Counted from the first letter of the stretch, positions 42,848 to 52,465 are shown. The stretch: 64,000 nt of DNA from Flavipsychrobacter sp. (GCA_031292525.1 JARLGY010000053.1:1-64000), one strand, 5' to 3'. Translations and numbers: made by a program. The notes: generated by a model not told the origin, from the sequence alone.

Positions 42848-43029
42848 CTCCGTTTAAATTTCAGTTAGCATCTTTAGTTGCACTCCAAGTTTCCAATTTG
42901 TTCCATCTTTAGGCAAGCCAGAATATTGTTTCTTCTACAAAACAAAAAATGGTCAGTTTACCTGCCAGAATTGGCACAATATTACTGATTTACGTTTTGG
43001 TATAAGATATCATCATAAAAACAAGAAAC

Positions 43030-43569
43030 ATGGACAGCATCAACAAACAACAACCAGAGCAAAACCACAAAGACCTTGCGGGAAAAGACGCAGGAAAAAA
43101 GATAAAAGAACTGGCAGATACTGCGAAGAGTTGCTACTTCTGCAGTGATATACAGACCGGTAAAGCATTGACCGTGCGACCTATGTCTGTACAGAAAACG
43201 GATGAGGATGGTGTTTTTTGGTTTTTGAGTGCTACAGACAGCCATAAGAACCTGGAGGTGGAACAGGATCCTCATGTTCAGCTATTGTTCCAGGGATCGC
43301 CATATACCGACTTTTTAAGTATCTATGGGAAAGCTACGATCAGCAAAGACAAAGAAAAGATAAAGGAACTGTGGGAACCGATACTGAAAACATGGTTTAC
43401 AGAAGGGATAGATGACCCACGTATATCTGTAATAAAAGTGGAAACAAAGGAAGGATACTACTGGGACACCAAGCATGGTGTTGCTGTTTCTTTTCTTAAA
43501 TCGGTTACGGGCGCTATAATTGGGCAAACTTTGGATGATTCTATCGAGGGCAAGCTTGCAGTGCGCTAA
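43030..43569 (+). CDS. Pyridoxamine 5'-phosphate oxidase-like general stress protein
   Basis: 179 residues. The FMN-binding split-barrel pattern is visible: KALTVRPMSVQKTDEDGVFW, FLSATDSHKNLEVEQDPHVQ, SIYGKATISKDKEKIKELWE, ISVIKVETKEGYYWD. It belongs to the GSP26-type subgroup found in stress responses. It is monocistronic, ending at a strong hairpin terminator shared with the cyclophilin gene. Confidence 0.88.
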   Translation: MDSINKQQPEQNHKDLAGKDAGKKIKELADTAKSCYFCSDIQTGKALTVRPMSVQKTDEDGVFWFLSATDSHKNLEVEQDPHVQLLFQGSPYTDFLSIYGKATISKDKEKIKELWEPILKTWFTEGIDDPRISVIKVETKEGYYWDTKHGVAVSFLKSVTGAIIGQTLDDSIEGKLAVR

Positions 43570-43589
43570 TAAATAAGCTATAAATACAA

Positions 43590-43622
43590 AAGCGCCCTTG
43601 CCGTGTATTGGCAAGGGCGCTT
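43590..43622. terminator. Bidirectional terminator between stress protein and cyclophilin
   Basis: Perfect 13-bp stem AAGCGCCCTTGCC/GGCAAGGGCGCTT (43590-43602 with 43610-43622) around a seven-base loop. Confidence 0.85.
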
Positions 43623-43638
43623 CCTTATGCACCTCTTA

Positions 43639-44310
43639 TTAAAATATACCGAGGAATTTCTTTTTCTTCTTTACCAGCCTTACTTTGATCATAGCAATAT
43701 CCTTTGTGGGGCGATTGTTTTGATCGCAGGTTTGTGCAGATATTTTATCTACCACATCCATACCTTCTATTACCTGTCCGAAGACGGTATAGCCACCATC
43801 AAGATGCGGAGTACCGCCTTGCGTTTTATATATTCCGCGCTGGGCTGCAGTATATTTTGCGCCACGGCTCCTTTCCACATTGTCCAGCTCGCCATCGGTA
43901 GCAGGTTTTCCAGTAACTATGTAGAACTGGCAACCACTTGATTCCTTTTTAGGGTTACCATCGCGAGCCATGCCTACGGCACCACGTATATGGCAATCCT
44001 CGGTATTTATTTCTGCAGGTATGCGGTATCCGATCTCTCCATTGCCGAGCATTGTACCCGGCTGGGCATGCTTAGACTGCGGATCGCCCCCTTGTATCAC
44101 AAAATTGGGAATGACACGATGGAACAAGGTACTATCGTAAAAATGCGATTGGGCCAGTTTGATCATGTTATCGCGATGCTGGGGCGTATTGTTATAGAGC
44201 AGCATAACAATTTTACCATATTCAGTCTCGATAGATACTTTGGTTTCTTTTTGAGCGTATGCAACCACGCCCAGGAAGCATAAACAAACGATCAGCAGGC
44301 TTTTTTTCAT
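43639..44310 (-). CDS. Exported cyclophilin-type peptidyl-prolyl isomerase
   Basis: 223 residues. A signal peptide (LLIVCLCFLGVVAYAQ) places it in the periplasm. The cyclophilin core is intact: FHRVIPNFVIQGGDP (about 62-76, with the catalytic Arg), GMARDGNPKKESSGCQFYIV and GGYTVFGQVIEGMDVV. Assists folding of exported proteins. The basic C-terminal tail (VKKKKKFLGIF) is unusual in length of lysine run. Confidence 0.93.
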   Translation of the reverse strand: MKKSLLIVCLCFLGVVAYAQKETKVSIETEYGKIVMLLYNNTPQHRDNMIKLAQSHFYDSTLFHRVIPNFVIQGGDPQSKHAQPGTMLGNGEIGYRIPAEINTEDCHIRGAVGMARDGNPKKESSGCQFYIVTGKPATDGELDNVERSRGAKYTAAQRGIYKTQGGTPHLDGGYTVFGQVIEGMDVVDKISAQTCDQNNRPTKDIAMIKVRLVKKKKKFLGIF

Positions 44311-44578
44311 TTACAGGTGTTTAAAATTTTGAAAGCACATAATTACAAAATATTGAAGATAATATGGTGAGCAGGCAAGATAAAATTGAAAGCAGCCTGC
44401 CAGAATGCTACTTATAATAGTTTGCAATAGCTAAACAAAACATACCTATTTTTACCACACGTATTCAGGCACACGCTAGTTGTGCATGGAATTATTTTAT
44501 TATAATTTTAATAATTATTTATTTTTGGCTTGTTTTTTGCTGTTAAAACTTTAACGAATTTTTTCGTCTGTTATTCTC

Positions 44579-44977
44579 ATGAATAAATTTTACAAATCGG
44601 CGTTATTAATATTTACATTCGTTGCTTTTTTTGTATCTGTACAAGCACAGACGCAGCTTGAGGACGTAGTAAATGCTATAAAATCGAATAGGGTGTCTGA
44701 TATGACCAAATATTTTGATAATATAGTGCCTATTACTATTAATAATGTGCAAAGTACTTATAGCCGCACCCAAGCGGAACTTGTACTGAAAGATTTTTTT
44801 GGCAAGAATACCCCTAAGGACATAACGATACTTAACAGCGGTGCACCAACACCTTCTTCAAAATTTGCTATTGGTGACCTAACTACCAATACCGGTAAGT
44901 ACAGCATTTATATTCTTTTTAAGCTGAAGGACAATAACAACTACCTGCTTCAGGAAATAAGGTTGAATAAAGAGTAA
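44579..44977 (+). CDS. DUF4783 family exported protein
   Basis: 132 residues. Signal peptide (LLIFTFVAFFVSVQAQ), then a compact NTF2-like domain (VVNAIKSNRVSDMTKYFDNI, VLKDFFGKNTPKDITIL, KYSIYILFKLKDNNNYLLQE). This family is common in Bacteroidota and has no proven function. Followed by the second copy of the dispersed repeat. Confidence 0.85.
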   Translation: MNKFYKSALLIFTFVAFFVSVQAQTQLEDVVNAIKSNRVSDMTKYFDNIVPITINNVQSTYSRTQAELVLKDFFGKNTPKDITILNSGAPTPSSKFAIGDLTTNTGKYSIYILFKLKDNNNYLLQEIRLNKE

Positions 44978-45011
44978 CTTTTAGCAATTCAATTCCCCAA
45001 AGTCTGATCTA

Positions 45012-45121
45012 CATTTCTTTACTTTTTTTGATGCCAAAAAAAAGTAACAAAAAAGCAGTCGGCAGAGATTACCACTGCTGCCGACATAGCTTTGTGCAGG
45101 CAACAGTACTACTGTTCTGCC
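45012..45121. repeat. Dispersed intergenic repeat, copy 2
   Basis: 110 bp matching 27367-27476 with few changes. The hairpin arms GTCGGCAG/CTGCCGAC are identical in both copies, and the differences cluster in the loop, in A/T runs and after the hairpin. It lies between two converging genes (DUF4783 and the DUF4139 gene). Confidence 0.8.
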
Positions 45122-45244
45122 GAGTTGAACAATTCTACCTCTTACCAGTACGCATCCACAAAGCGCAGGTATAACCTCTACAGGGCATACCATGATAACC
45201 TGCTTAAATTAGTTGTCTAAATGGTATTAGATTTTGACGAGCAT

Positions 45245-46819
45245 TTAATGGCTAGTCAGTGTTTTGCCTTTGGGATATTTAATGGTGTAGCCCAACTTCA
45301 GGTCTTTGGCTTCGTTTGCATTTAAGGTGAGGTGCCAATTAACTTCGCCAGTGGTTTCGTTATAATTGCCGCCGCTGGTCTCAATATCTTCAATACTTAT
45401 GTCTTTATCTGTGCTTACGGGTACCTGGTCTGCCACAACAATATCCACAGGTTGTGCGTGGGTATTGCGTACGGTGATGGTATAACCATACTGTTCCTTT
45501 ACGTTTGAGCCTATGGTTTTTGTACTGCGCATTTTAGTATCCTGTATGCGCTTCACCACAATCTTCTTATCTCTGCCGAGGGAGAATGTGAGAGTGTCGG
45601 TAACGGTGTGCAGATCTATATAGGTTTGACCAACATAAGTACCGCCAAAATAGATATTGGCGCTGCCGGGCGTTATATCCACATTGCCCCAGTCTGTAAG
45701 CTGCGCCTGTAGATATGCGTTGTTATCTGCTTTAGGATAAACATAAAAACGGTATGTAACAGGTAATTTCTGCGTATTAATATCGACCTGTTGTTTTTGC
45801 CCAGCAGGGATACTATATGGTGTTTCGATATCGTAAGTGGTAGCTACCGGAGAAACGAAGGTCGTTGCCTGGTTATCTGCATGCGTTATTCGTTCTGCCG
45901 ATACATTACTCATCTTAATGCTTTTTTCGAATGCCATGGGGGAAGCAGAATAAATACCGGGCTGGTAAAAAGATAAATAGTTTGAACTAAACGTAGGCGC
46001 AGTAGCATTTTCATTTGGATTGCCTGTAGATAATGAGATGCTTACATTTTCCCAATTGACACGGGTACCCTGGAAAATGATAGCTTTATGTACAAGTATT
46101 ATAGCATCGCCAATTTTGGCTGTCCGCATGTCGTAAGCAGATTCCCAGCTCCCATCGTTAGCGATGTAATTTATGTAAGCTGTTATGGTTGCAGCTTGCT
46201 GTGTATAAAACTTAACCAACACTTCGCCGCCAGGCAGCTTTTCTAATCCCGGCCCTTCATTTTTAAGCCTTTCTACCTGCGTATCCATTTGCTTTAGCTG
46301 ATTCTCCAGCGCACTTTTTTCATTGAGCAACGTGCCCATACGTGTATTTACTACATCGAGCATTTTCTCGAGCACAGCTATACTTAGATCAGCATTATTT
46401 CCGGATACTTTTTCATTGGCTTTTATAATAGCTATCTGCTCTTTTATTACGCTTAGCTTGTTGTCTGTTAGCTGGCGTTTTGATATAATTAAGGCAAGAC
46501 TGTCTTTATATATTTTTGTGAGCGGATTTATGGTAATGTTGGTATCAGAATACATGTCGAGAAAAGTAACGGATTGTATAATGACGTTGCCATTGTCTGT
46601 ACCTACGGTTATACTTTCCTGGTTTATATAATCGGCCATATTGGTGAACAATACCTGAGATTCACCCACCGGTAATGTTACTTTGGCAATATTGTCCATT
46701 TCAGTGCCTCTGAAAAATACAGTTACATGTTTGGGGGTCATTTTTATTGTTTGTTGGGCATACAGATAATTGGCACCAAGCGCAAAACAAAGTAAAACAG
46801 TAAGGGGGAAACGATACAT
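45245..46819 (-). CDS. DUF4139 (mucoidy inhibitor A-like) exported protein
   Basis: 524 residues from the start at 46819 (MYRFPLTVLLCFALGANYLYAQ); an ATG 10 codons earlier is open but hides the signal peptide. A DUF4140 N-terminal domain (HVTVFFRGTEMDNIAKVTLP), a coiled-coil (about 110-190: VLEKMLDVVNTRMGTLLNEK) and a C-terminal DUF4139 beta domain follow in order. Periplasmic or outer-membrane location is expected; the role is unknown. Confidence 0.9.
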   Translation of the reverse strand: MYRFPLTVLLCFALGANYLYAQQTIKMTPKHVTVFFRGTEMDNIAKVTLPVGESQVLFTNMADYINQESITVGTDNGNVIIQSVTFLDMYSDTNITINPLTKIYKDSLALIISKRQLTDNKLSVIKEQIAIIKANEKVSGNNADLSIAVLEKMLDVVNTRMGTLLNEKSALENQLKQMDTQVERLKNEGPGLEKLPGGEVLVKFYTQQAATITAYINYIANDGSWESAYDMRTAKIGDAIILVHKAIIFQGTRVNWENVSISLSTGNPNENATAPTFSSNYLSFYQPGIYSASPMAFEKSIKMSNVSAERITHADNQATTFVSPVATTYDIETPYSIPAGQKQQVDINTQKLPVTYRFYVYPKADNNAYLQAQLTDWGNVDITPGSANIYFGGTYVGQTYIDLHTVTDTLTFSLGRDKKIVVKRIQDTKMRSTKTIGSNVKEQYGYTITVRNTHAQPVDIVVADQVPVSTDKDISIEDIETSGGNYNETTGEVNWHLTLNANEAKDLKLGYTIKYPKGKTLTSH

Positions 46820-46919
46820 AAGACACAATTTTATAGTAAGACGAGCCAAATTAGTTATTCCATGGGTGAGGATGTGTTAAAAGTTTGGGAAGGAGAAAGT
46901 TGCATCAGTGGCGACTTCG

Positions 46920-47288
46920 TTAACGACTACTTTTTGGGTTGGTATATTCCTGGAGATCTGTCCGTGCACCACCATTATGTACATTGGTGAAGCCACGGGC
47001 TTTGAGTAATTCCACAGCTTTTATGCTCCTGAGGCCGTGAGAGCAGCAGGTTATTATGGCCTGGTTTGGGGCGAAGGGTATTGAGTCTGTTCTTAATTTG
47101 CTTAGCGCAATGTTTGTTGAACCCGGTATATGGCCACTGTTGTATTCGGGTTGGGTGCGCACATCCAGTATTACCGCTCCTTTTAAGATCAGGGTTTTAA
47201 GGTTTTTATCTACATGGCTACGGCTGTATGTTTTGTAAAAAACGTAGATCACAAACCATATCCCTGCTATTATAATAATTATTTTCAT
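46920..47288 (-). CDS. Membrane-anchored rhodanese-domain protein
   Basis: 122 residues. One N-terminal transmembrane helix (IIIIIAGIWFVIYVFY) and a single rhodanese domain (AVILDVRTQPEYNSGHIPGS). The active loop is CCSHGLRS with the expected Cys, Gly, Arg and Ser. Likely moves sulfane sulfur or senses persulfides at the periplasmic face; the partner is unknown. Ten bases downstream of the next gene on the same strand. Confidence 0.9.
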   Translation of the reverse strand: MKIIIIIAGIWFVIYVFYKTYSRSHVDKNLKTLILKGAVILDVRTQPEYNSGHIPGSTNIALSKLRTDSIPFAPNQAIITCCSHGLRSIKAVELLKARGFTNVHNGGARTDLQEYTNPKSSR

Positions 47289-47298
47289 TATAGATCAT

Positions 47299-47784
47299 TT
47301 AAAACTGCCTGAAATACGGACGGGCAACCACGGGTGAAAATGGCCATGGCACGGAAGTAAGGATAAGTAGCAGCCCGATAGAAAACCAGATGAGCATTGT
47401 CTTGAATTTTGCCCTGTCGTTTGGCTTTCTTTTGGCAGCTGCCGAGCCTATTGTAATGCACACAATTGCTGTAACCATAACAGTGATATGCTCCATACCA
47501 AAAAACCTAGTTTCGCGCTCGTGAACGGCCACTGCATAGTTGCGCATGAAGTATTTTATGATAGGGCTTTGTGTGTATAACAGTATGCCTAGCACCAATT
47601 GTATATGTGCAATAGTTGCGGTGTAATGCCTTACCTTATCATCGAACTTTGTAAAAATAGCTTTGCCCGCATATCCTTTCGCAGCGCGGTATATGGCATA
47701 GATGAGACTGGCTAGTACCAGCCAACGGAACAGAGAATGAAAGAATAAATAGAACAACAAGTTAGAAAACATACATCGATTCAC
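47299..47784 (-). CDS. Four-helix membrane protein, cytochrome b561-like
   Basis: 161 residues. Four hydrophobic segments (about 5-30, 57-72, 95-115, 127-145). Histidines near the membrane (HSLFRW, HYTATIAHIQL, FGMEHITVMV) fit heme ligation in a b-type cytochrome, an inference. It lies directly upstream of the rhodanese gene. Confidence 0.7.
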   Translation of the reverse strand: MNRCMFSNLLFYLFFHSLFRWLVLASLIYAIYRAAKGYAGKAIFTKFDDKVRHYTATIAHIQLVLGILLYTQSPIIKYFMRNYAVAVHERETRFFGMEHITVMVTAIVCITIGSAAAKRKPNDRAKFKTMLIWFSIGLLLILTSVPWPFSPVVARPYFRQF

Positions 47785-47842
47785 TTATGTGCACAAAGGT
47801 CGGTTGTGTATAATAAATGCATCAGGACACACAAATCATTTA

Positions 47843-48766
47843 TCAGGACATTTCAATCTTTTTTCTGAATTCAAGCGGTGTGATCCCTTCATATTTTTTA
47901 AACAACCTGCTGAAGTAGGAAGGATCTGTGATGCCGATAGCAGAAGCAATTTCATTTACAGAAAGAGTGGTTTGGTAGAGCAGTACCTTCGCTTCCAGTA
48001 CTATGGTTTCATCTATCCACCTGGTTGGTGATTTTGCAGTGGTACTTTTTATTGCTTTATTTAAATGATTGGGCGTAACGTTGAGCATTGATGCATAGTC
48101 TGTAACCATGTGCTTGCTGGTGATGTTACTAAATAACACGTCTTTAAAACTATTGGTGAGCTTTACTGCAGCTGTTTGCCTGCTGTTGAAAAGCGGAAGG
48201 TACACCTGCCTGATCTCGCACAGCAATGCCAGCAGATAGGACTGCACCAAATCAATATGCTGCAAGCCGCTTTTTGCGTATTCAACCAGTATCCTTTTTA
48301 AAAGCTGCCCAACGAATGCTGAAATTTCTTCGCCCAGGCTAATGGAATGATTGCCCCAAACGTTGAGAAATTCGAACTCGTTTACGAGTTCGATCTTGCC
48401 AAATTTACCCGCCAGCATACTATCATTAAAGTTGCACAAAAAACCTTTGTTGTACTTGGTAGTATCATAAGCCTCGAAGGAGAAAATTTGTCCGGCAGGT
48501 ACACACAACATTTCGTGTTGGTGTATGCGGTACTCATCACTCCCTATCTTCATATACCCTTCGCCTTCTGTAAGGTATATGAAGGTATGGTTGGTAGCAC
48601 GCGATGGCGGTACCGACTTATGTACATGCTTGTACATCTCTTCTACAGGCACAATAAGAAACTTTTCGATGTCGCCCCGGTACATACTTTTCAATTCATC
48701 AGAAGGCATGTACCTGTCTGTGAATGTGCGCGTGTTGTACTTTTTTACCTGGGGCGTATCGCTCAT
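47843..48766 (-). CDS. AraC-family transcriptional regulator
   Basis: 307 residues. An N-terminal cupin-like sensing domain (about 30-150: TEGEGYMKIGSDEYRIHQHE) and a C-terminal double helix-turn-helix (VTDYASMLNVTPNHLNKAIK, then NEIASAIGITDPSYFSRLFK and EGITPLEFRK). It starts 19 bases after the stop of the kinase/RapZ gene, so it may be read from the lpxH operon. The target is unknown. Confidence 0.92.
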   Translation of the reverse strand: MSDTPQVKKYNTRTFTDRYMPSDELKSMYRGDIEKFLIVPVEEMYKHVHKSVPPSRATNHTFIYLTEGEGYMKIGSDEYRIHQHEMLCVPAGQIFSFEAYDTTKYNKGFLCNFNDSMLAGKFGKIELVNEFEFLNVWGNHSISLGEEISAFVGQLLKRILVEYAKSGLQHIDLVQSYLLALLCEIRQVYLPLFNSRQTAAVKLTNSFKDVLFSNITSKHMVTDYASMLNVTPNHLNKAIKSTTAKSPTRWIDETIVLEAKVLLYQTTLSVNEIASAIGITDPSYFSRLFKKYEGITPLEFRKKIEMS

Positions 48767-48785
48767 TACTGAAAGACTTACTGCA

Positions 48786-50264
48786 TCAACCTTCTGCCAC
48801 GGTGCGGTCTTCTTTCACCCACCTGCTTTCGTTGAGGTGTGTGATGGTTACCGGTATGTTGTAGCGTGCTGTAATATATTTACCTAACTGCTCTGCCGCA
48901 TATACAGACCTGTGCTGACCACCAGTGCAGCCAAAAGCTACAGTAAGCTGTTCAAAACCACGTGCCAGGTAATCTTCTACGTTCATAGACACCAGTGCAA
49001 ATACATGATCGAGAAACTCGAGCATGGTGGTTTCTGTTTCGAGAAAGTGCTTTACTTTTTCGTCTTGCCCTGTAAGTGTTTTGTAGGCTGCGTAGCGGCC
49101 CGGGTTTAGTATGCCCCGACAATCGAACACATAACCACCGCCATGTATGCTCTTATCTTTCGGCATACCCACTTTGTAAGAGAAGCTTGAAATATTAACT
49201 ACGAGCTTACTCTCTGTATTGGCATGCGTGCGTATATAGCGCTCCTGCATCTCTGTAGTTGAAATCTTCTCTAACAGATGCCGCATTTCAGGATAGGCAG
49301 GTATAGAAGGATGATTGCTGAGAAATGTTTGCAGGTTCTTTAATGCAGGGCCTATGCTGCTGAGGAAGTGTGGTTTGTGCTGCAACATACCCCTGAAGCC
49401 ATAAGCACCCAATACCTGTAACAGACGCAGTAATACAAATTGTGCAAACCCCCGACGAAAATAGATCTCGTCCATACGGGGTACATGCAGATCGTTAAGG
49501 GTAGTGATGTAACCGTTGAGCAGGTCTTCCTTCCACGCCTCGGGTAGTTGCGCTCTTGCCTGCCATAATAGCGACGCAATATCGTACTGGGGAGGTCCCT
49601 GCATACTGCCCTGGAAGTCTATGAAGTACACCTGGTCTTCCACTACCATTATATTGCGGCTCTGGAAATCGCGATACATGAGCATTTGTGGCTGTGTGCG
49701 GCCCAGTTCCTTAGCCAATTCTTCCATCTCGCTGATGAGCGCTATCTTATCGTAAGGTATGCGCTGCAGATCGGCAAAGTAATACTTAAAGTACAAGAGG
49801 TCGGCCATTATGGCTTTCTCGTTGAACTGGTTACTGGCAAAGCATTGTTTATAGTCTGCCTCGCGGCCGGCTATCCACTGCACACGGGCCAGTTGGGCCA
49901 AGCTTTTATGATAGTATTGACGTACGTTGTCTGTAAAGCCTTCAGCCATCAGCATATCGAAGAGGCTGGTGGTACCGAGATCTTGCTGCAAGTAAGACTT
50001 GCGGTCTTTACTTACACCATATACCTGCGCTACATTTATCTCGTGCTTGCGAAACAGCTCAGTAAAATAAAAGAACGTATTATTTTCTGCTACATTCTGA
50101 TTGTGTGTACCAATGGCGGTAGTTTTGCCATTGCTTAAGCGATAATACCTGCGGTCGCTGCCCGATACAGGCAACATTTCTACATGCTCGGCGGGTTTGC
50201 CAAAGTGCTCTTCAAATAATTTTTCCAGTCCTGCTACAATATTTGCCTGCTTACCGTTGGTCAT
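48786..50264 (-). CDS. Sugar-kinase-like phosphotransferase fused to a RapZ C-terminal domain
   Basis: 492 residues. Residues about 1-330 form an aminoglycoside-phosphotransferase-type kinase (catalytic loop YRDFQSRN, metal site FIDFQGS), the class that includes the sugar kinase AmgK. Residues about 345-485 match the C-terminal domain of RapZ (GGGYVFDCRGILNPGRY, LTVAFGCTGGQHRSVYAAEQ), the RNA- and metabolite-sensing part that controls amino-sugar synthesis in Enterobacteria. The RapZ Walker-A ATPase half is absent, replaced by the kinase. Overlaps the sixA stop by four bases. A role in cell-wall sugar recycling or sensing is inferred. Confidence 0.87.
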   Translation of the reverse strand: MTNGKQANIVAGLEKLFEEHFGKPAEHVEMLPVSGSDRRYYRLSNGKTTAIGTHNQNVAENNTFFYFTELFRKHEINVAQVYGVSKDRKSYLQQDLGTTSLFDMLMAEGFTDNVRQYYHKSLAQLARVQWIAGREADYKQCFASNQFNEKAIMADLLYFKYYFADLQRIPYDKIALISEMEELAKELGRTQPQMLMYRDFQSRNIMVVEDQVYFIDFQGSMQGPPQYDIASLLWQARAQLPEAWKEDLLNGYITTLNDLHVPRMDEIYFRRGFAQFVLLRLLQVLGAYGFRGMLQHKPHFLSSIGPALKNLQTFLSNHPSIPAYPEMRHLLEKISTTEMQERYIRTHANTESKLVVNISSFSYKVGMPKDKSIHGGGYVFDCRGILNPGRYAAYKTLTGQDEKVKHFLETETTMLEFLDHVFALVSMNVEDYLARGFEQLTVAFGCTGGQHRSVYAAEQLGKYITARYNIPVTITHLNESRWVKEDRTVAEG

Positions 50265-50761
50265 AGTTCCTTTTTAGGGTATGTATAAAAAAACACTTCT
50301 TTGCCTGCACTACTGAAATCAGTCCAGTGCTTTGCGTCCACATATGCTGCTACCACTGCCCCCGTAGGCAAGTCATCCACATCAAATACTGGCGACAGTT
50401 GATTTGCAAAATCGCTGGTGCCGGGGTTGTGCGCAATTATCATTATGGTATGCACCTTATCGTCTGTCTCGTAGATCACCTCTTCAAAAATAGCAGGGGT
50501 GCAATGGTACAGGCCTTTTACAAACTTTATTTTACTCTTATCGTAGCCCAATACCCCAGCTACCTCTTCGGCCGTTTGGCGGGTACGTTTTGCCGGGCTG
50601 GCTATTATAAGATCGGGAATCAAGCTTTTCTCCTTCATCCTGATACCCATATCAACAGCATTGCGATGCCCACGACCTGTAAGGGAACGGTCGTAATCCA
50701 ACTGTCCAGGTTCCTGGGCATTTGTTTTGGCATGGCGCATTATAATTAAAGTTCTTTTCAT
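50261..50761 (-). CDS. SixA-type phosphohistidine phosphatase
   Basis: 166 residues, histidine phosphatase superfamily. The catalytic RH motif is at the start (LIIMRHAKTN), the second His in IIAHNPGTSDF. Comparable to SixA, which dephosphorylates histidine phosphotransfer domains; other small-molecule substrates are possible. Middle gene of the lpxH unit, five bases after lpxH. Confidence 0.87.
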   Translation of the reverse strand: MKRTLIIMRHAKTNAQEPGQLDYDRSLTGRGHRNAVDMGIRMKEKSLIPDLIIASPAKRTRQTAEEVAGVLGYDKSKIKFVKGLYHCTPAIFEEVIYETDDKVHTIMIIAHNPGTSDFANQLSPVFDVDDLPTGAVVAAYVDAKHWTDFSSAGKEVFFYTYPKKEL

Positions 50762-50766
50762 GGTAG

Positions 50767-51531
50767 TTATGGTTTATAGTATTTCAAGCGCATCTGTTCC
50801 CCATCAAATTCGCCATAGCTGTCGTATCGCAGCCAGTCGCCAAGGTTCACATACAGACTGTTTTGCGGTAAAGGGAACTCCATTGCCAGGTGCCTGTGCC
50901 CGAATATGAAGTAGTCGAAATACTCGACCTCCAGTGTTTGCAGGCAAAACTGCACCAGCCATTCTTTCTCTACACCCAAAAAAGGTTCCTTTTCTTCGGT
51001 TTCGGCGGTATGTTTTGGTCCCAGCCTGCTGAACCAGCCAGCCAGCCCAACACCCGTATCGGGGTGCAGCCTGCGATACATCCATTGCGATACAGGGCTG
51101 CGCAGTACTTTTTTGAGCACTTTGTACCCATTATCGCCTGGGCCCAGACCATCGCCATGCCCTATAAAGAACTTTTTGCCGTTAAAGGTGCGTTGTATGG
51201 GGTGGTGGTGTACCGGTATATTCAATTCTGTTATAAAGTAATCCTTCATCCACAAATCGTGGTTGCCTGTAAAAGCTTCTATGTGCATACCGGCATCGGT
51301 AAGCGCCGCCAGTTTGCCCAGGAAACGGGTATAGCCTTTTGGCACTACATTCTTGTATTCAAACCAGGTATCAAACATATCGCCTACCAGGTATATCTGT
51401 GCTGCATCTTTGCTCACCTGGTCCAGCCAATTGCATACACGCCTTTCGCGGGCTATGCTGGCGGCATGGTTGGGTATGCCAAAGTGAAAGTCTGAAGCGA
51501 AGTATATTTTCTTTCCGTGCGGTAGCTGCAT
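50767..51531 (-). CDS. lpxH: UDP-2,3-diacylglucosamine diphosphatase
   Basis: 254 residues, calcineurin-like metallophosphatase. All metal motifs are visible: ASDFHFG, LVGDMFDTW, TGNHDLW, IGHGDG and FGHRHLAM. LpxH makes lipid X in lipid A synthesis at the inner membrane. First gene of the unit followed by sixA and the kinase/RapZ fusion, so an envelope theme links the three. Confidence 0.93.
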   Translation of the reverse strand: MQLPHGKKIYFASDFHFGIPNHAASIARERRVCNWLDQVSKDAAQIYLVGDMFDTWFEYKNVVPKGYTRFLGKLAALTDAGMHIEAFTGNHDLWMKDYFITELNIPVHHHPIQRTFNGKKFFIGHGDGLGPGDNGYKVLKKVLRSPVSQWMYRRLHPDTGVGLAGWFSRLGPKHTAETEEKEPFLGVEKEWLVQFCLQTLEVEYFDYFIFGHRHLAMEFPLPQNSLYVNLGDWLRYDSYGEFDGEQMRLKYYKP

Positions 51532-51725
51532 AAATACGTGGCTGCAATTTAATCTTAATTTGCATTATCCGTCAGTTAAAGCAGTTGCATGTACACATAA
51601 AAAGCTGCTGAAAGTGAGGGAAAAGGGCTTAATGTCATTACAATGTGACGGAATGGCATTATATTTAGTATGGTTTAAAATTTGCCTGCTATAGTCAGGC
51701 TCAAAAAATTCCTAAAAATTAGTTT

Positions 51726-52442
51726 ATGAATCCAAACGAATTCCGGAAATATGCCATAAAACATCATGGCATCAGCAGTTTATCATTCGATAGTTATACT
51801 GCCTCAATATCTAAAACACCAGTAGGTCTTACACCATATATCATAGAGGAACGCCCTATGAATGTAGCGCAAATGGACGTATTCAGCCGACTGATGATGG
51901 ACCGCATCATTTTTCTTGGTGAGGCCATCAATGACTATGTAGCAAATATTGTTACAGCACAGTTCTTGTTCCTGGAAAGTACAGACCGTACACGCGACGT
52001 ACAGATGTACATCAACAGCCCAGGTGGCAGCGTTTACGCAGGCCTGGGTATTTACGATACCATGCAGATCATCAACCCTGATGTATCAACAATATGCACT
52101 GGTATAGCAGCCTCTATGGCAGCTGTACTTATGGGAGCAGGTACCAAGGGCAAACGCACAGCGCTGAAACACAGCCGTGTGATGATACACCAGCCATTGG
52201 GTGGTGCAGAAGGCCAGGCGAGCGACATAGAAATAACAGCGCGCGAAATAGGCAAGCTGAAGAAAGAACTTTACGAAATAATTGCCGACCACAGTGGCCA
52301 GCCATTTGAAAAAGTAGAAAGAGACAGTGACCGCGATTACTGGATGACAGCTGAAGAAGCTAAAGCATACGGTATGGTGGATGAAGTGTTACAACGTAAC
52401 CCGCGCAAGAGTTTTGACGGGCCTTCTAAACCGCTGCAGTAA
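51726..52442 (+). CDS. clpP: ATP-dependent Clp protease proteolytic subunit
   Basis: 238 residues. The catalytic triad is Ser130 (GIAASMAAV), His155 (RVMIHQPLGG) and Asp204 (DSDRDYWMT), with spacings (25 and 49) identical to the E. coli enzyme. The N-terminus is about 33 residues longer than in E. coli ClpP, perhaps a propeptide. No clpX follows; a terminator does. Confidence 0.97.
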   Translation: MNPNEFRKYAIKHHGISSLSFDSYTASISKTPVGLTPYIIEERPMNVAQMDVFSRLMMDRIIFLGEAINDYVANIVTAQFLFLESTDRTRDVQMYINSPGGSVYAGLGIYDTMQIINPDVSTICTGIAASMAAVLMGAGTKGKRTALKHSRVMIHQPLGGAEGQASDIEITAREIGKLKKELYEIIADHSGQPFEKVERDSDRDYWMTAEEAKAYGMVDEVLQRNPRKSFDGPSKPLQ

Positions 52443-52465
52443 TTATTGTTAGTAAACATGTATAG

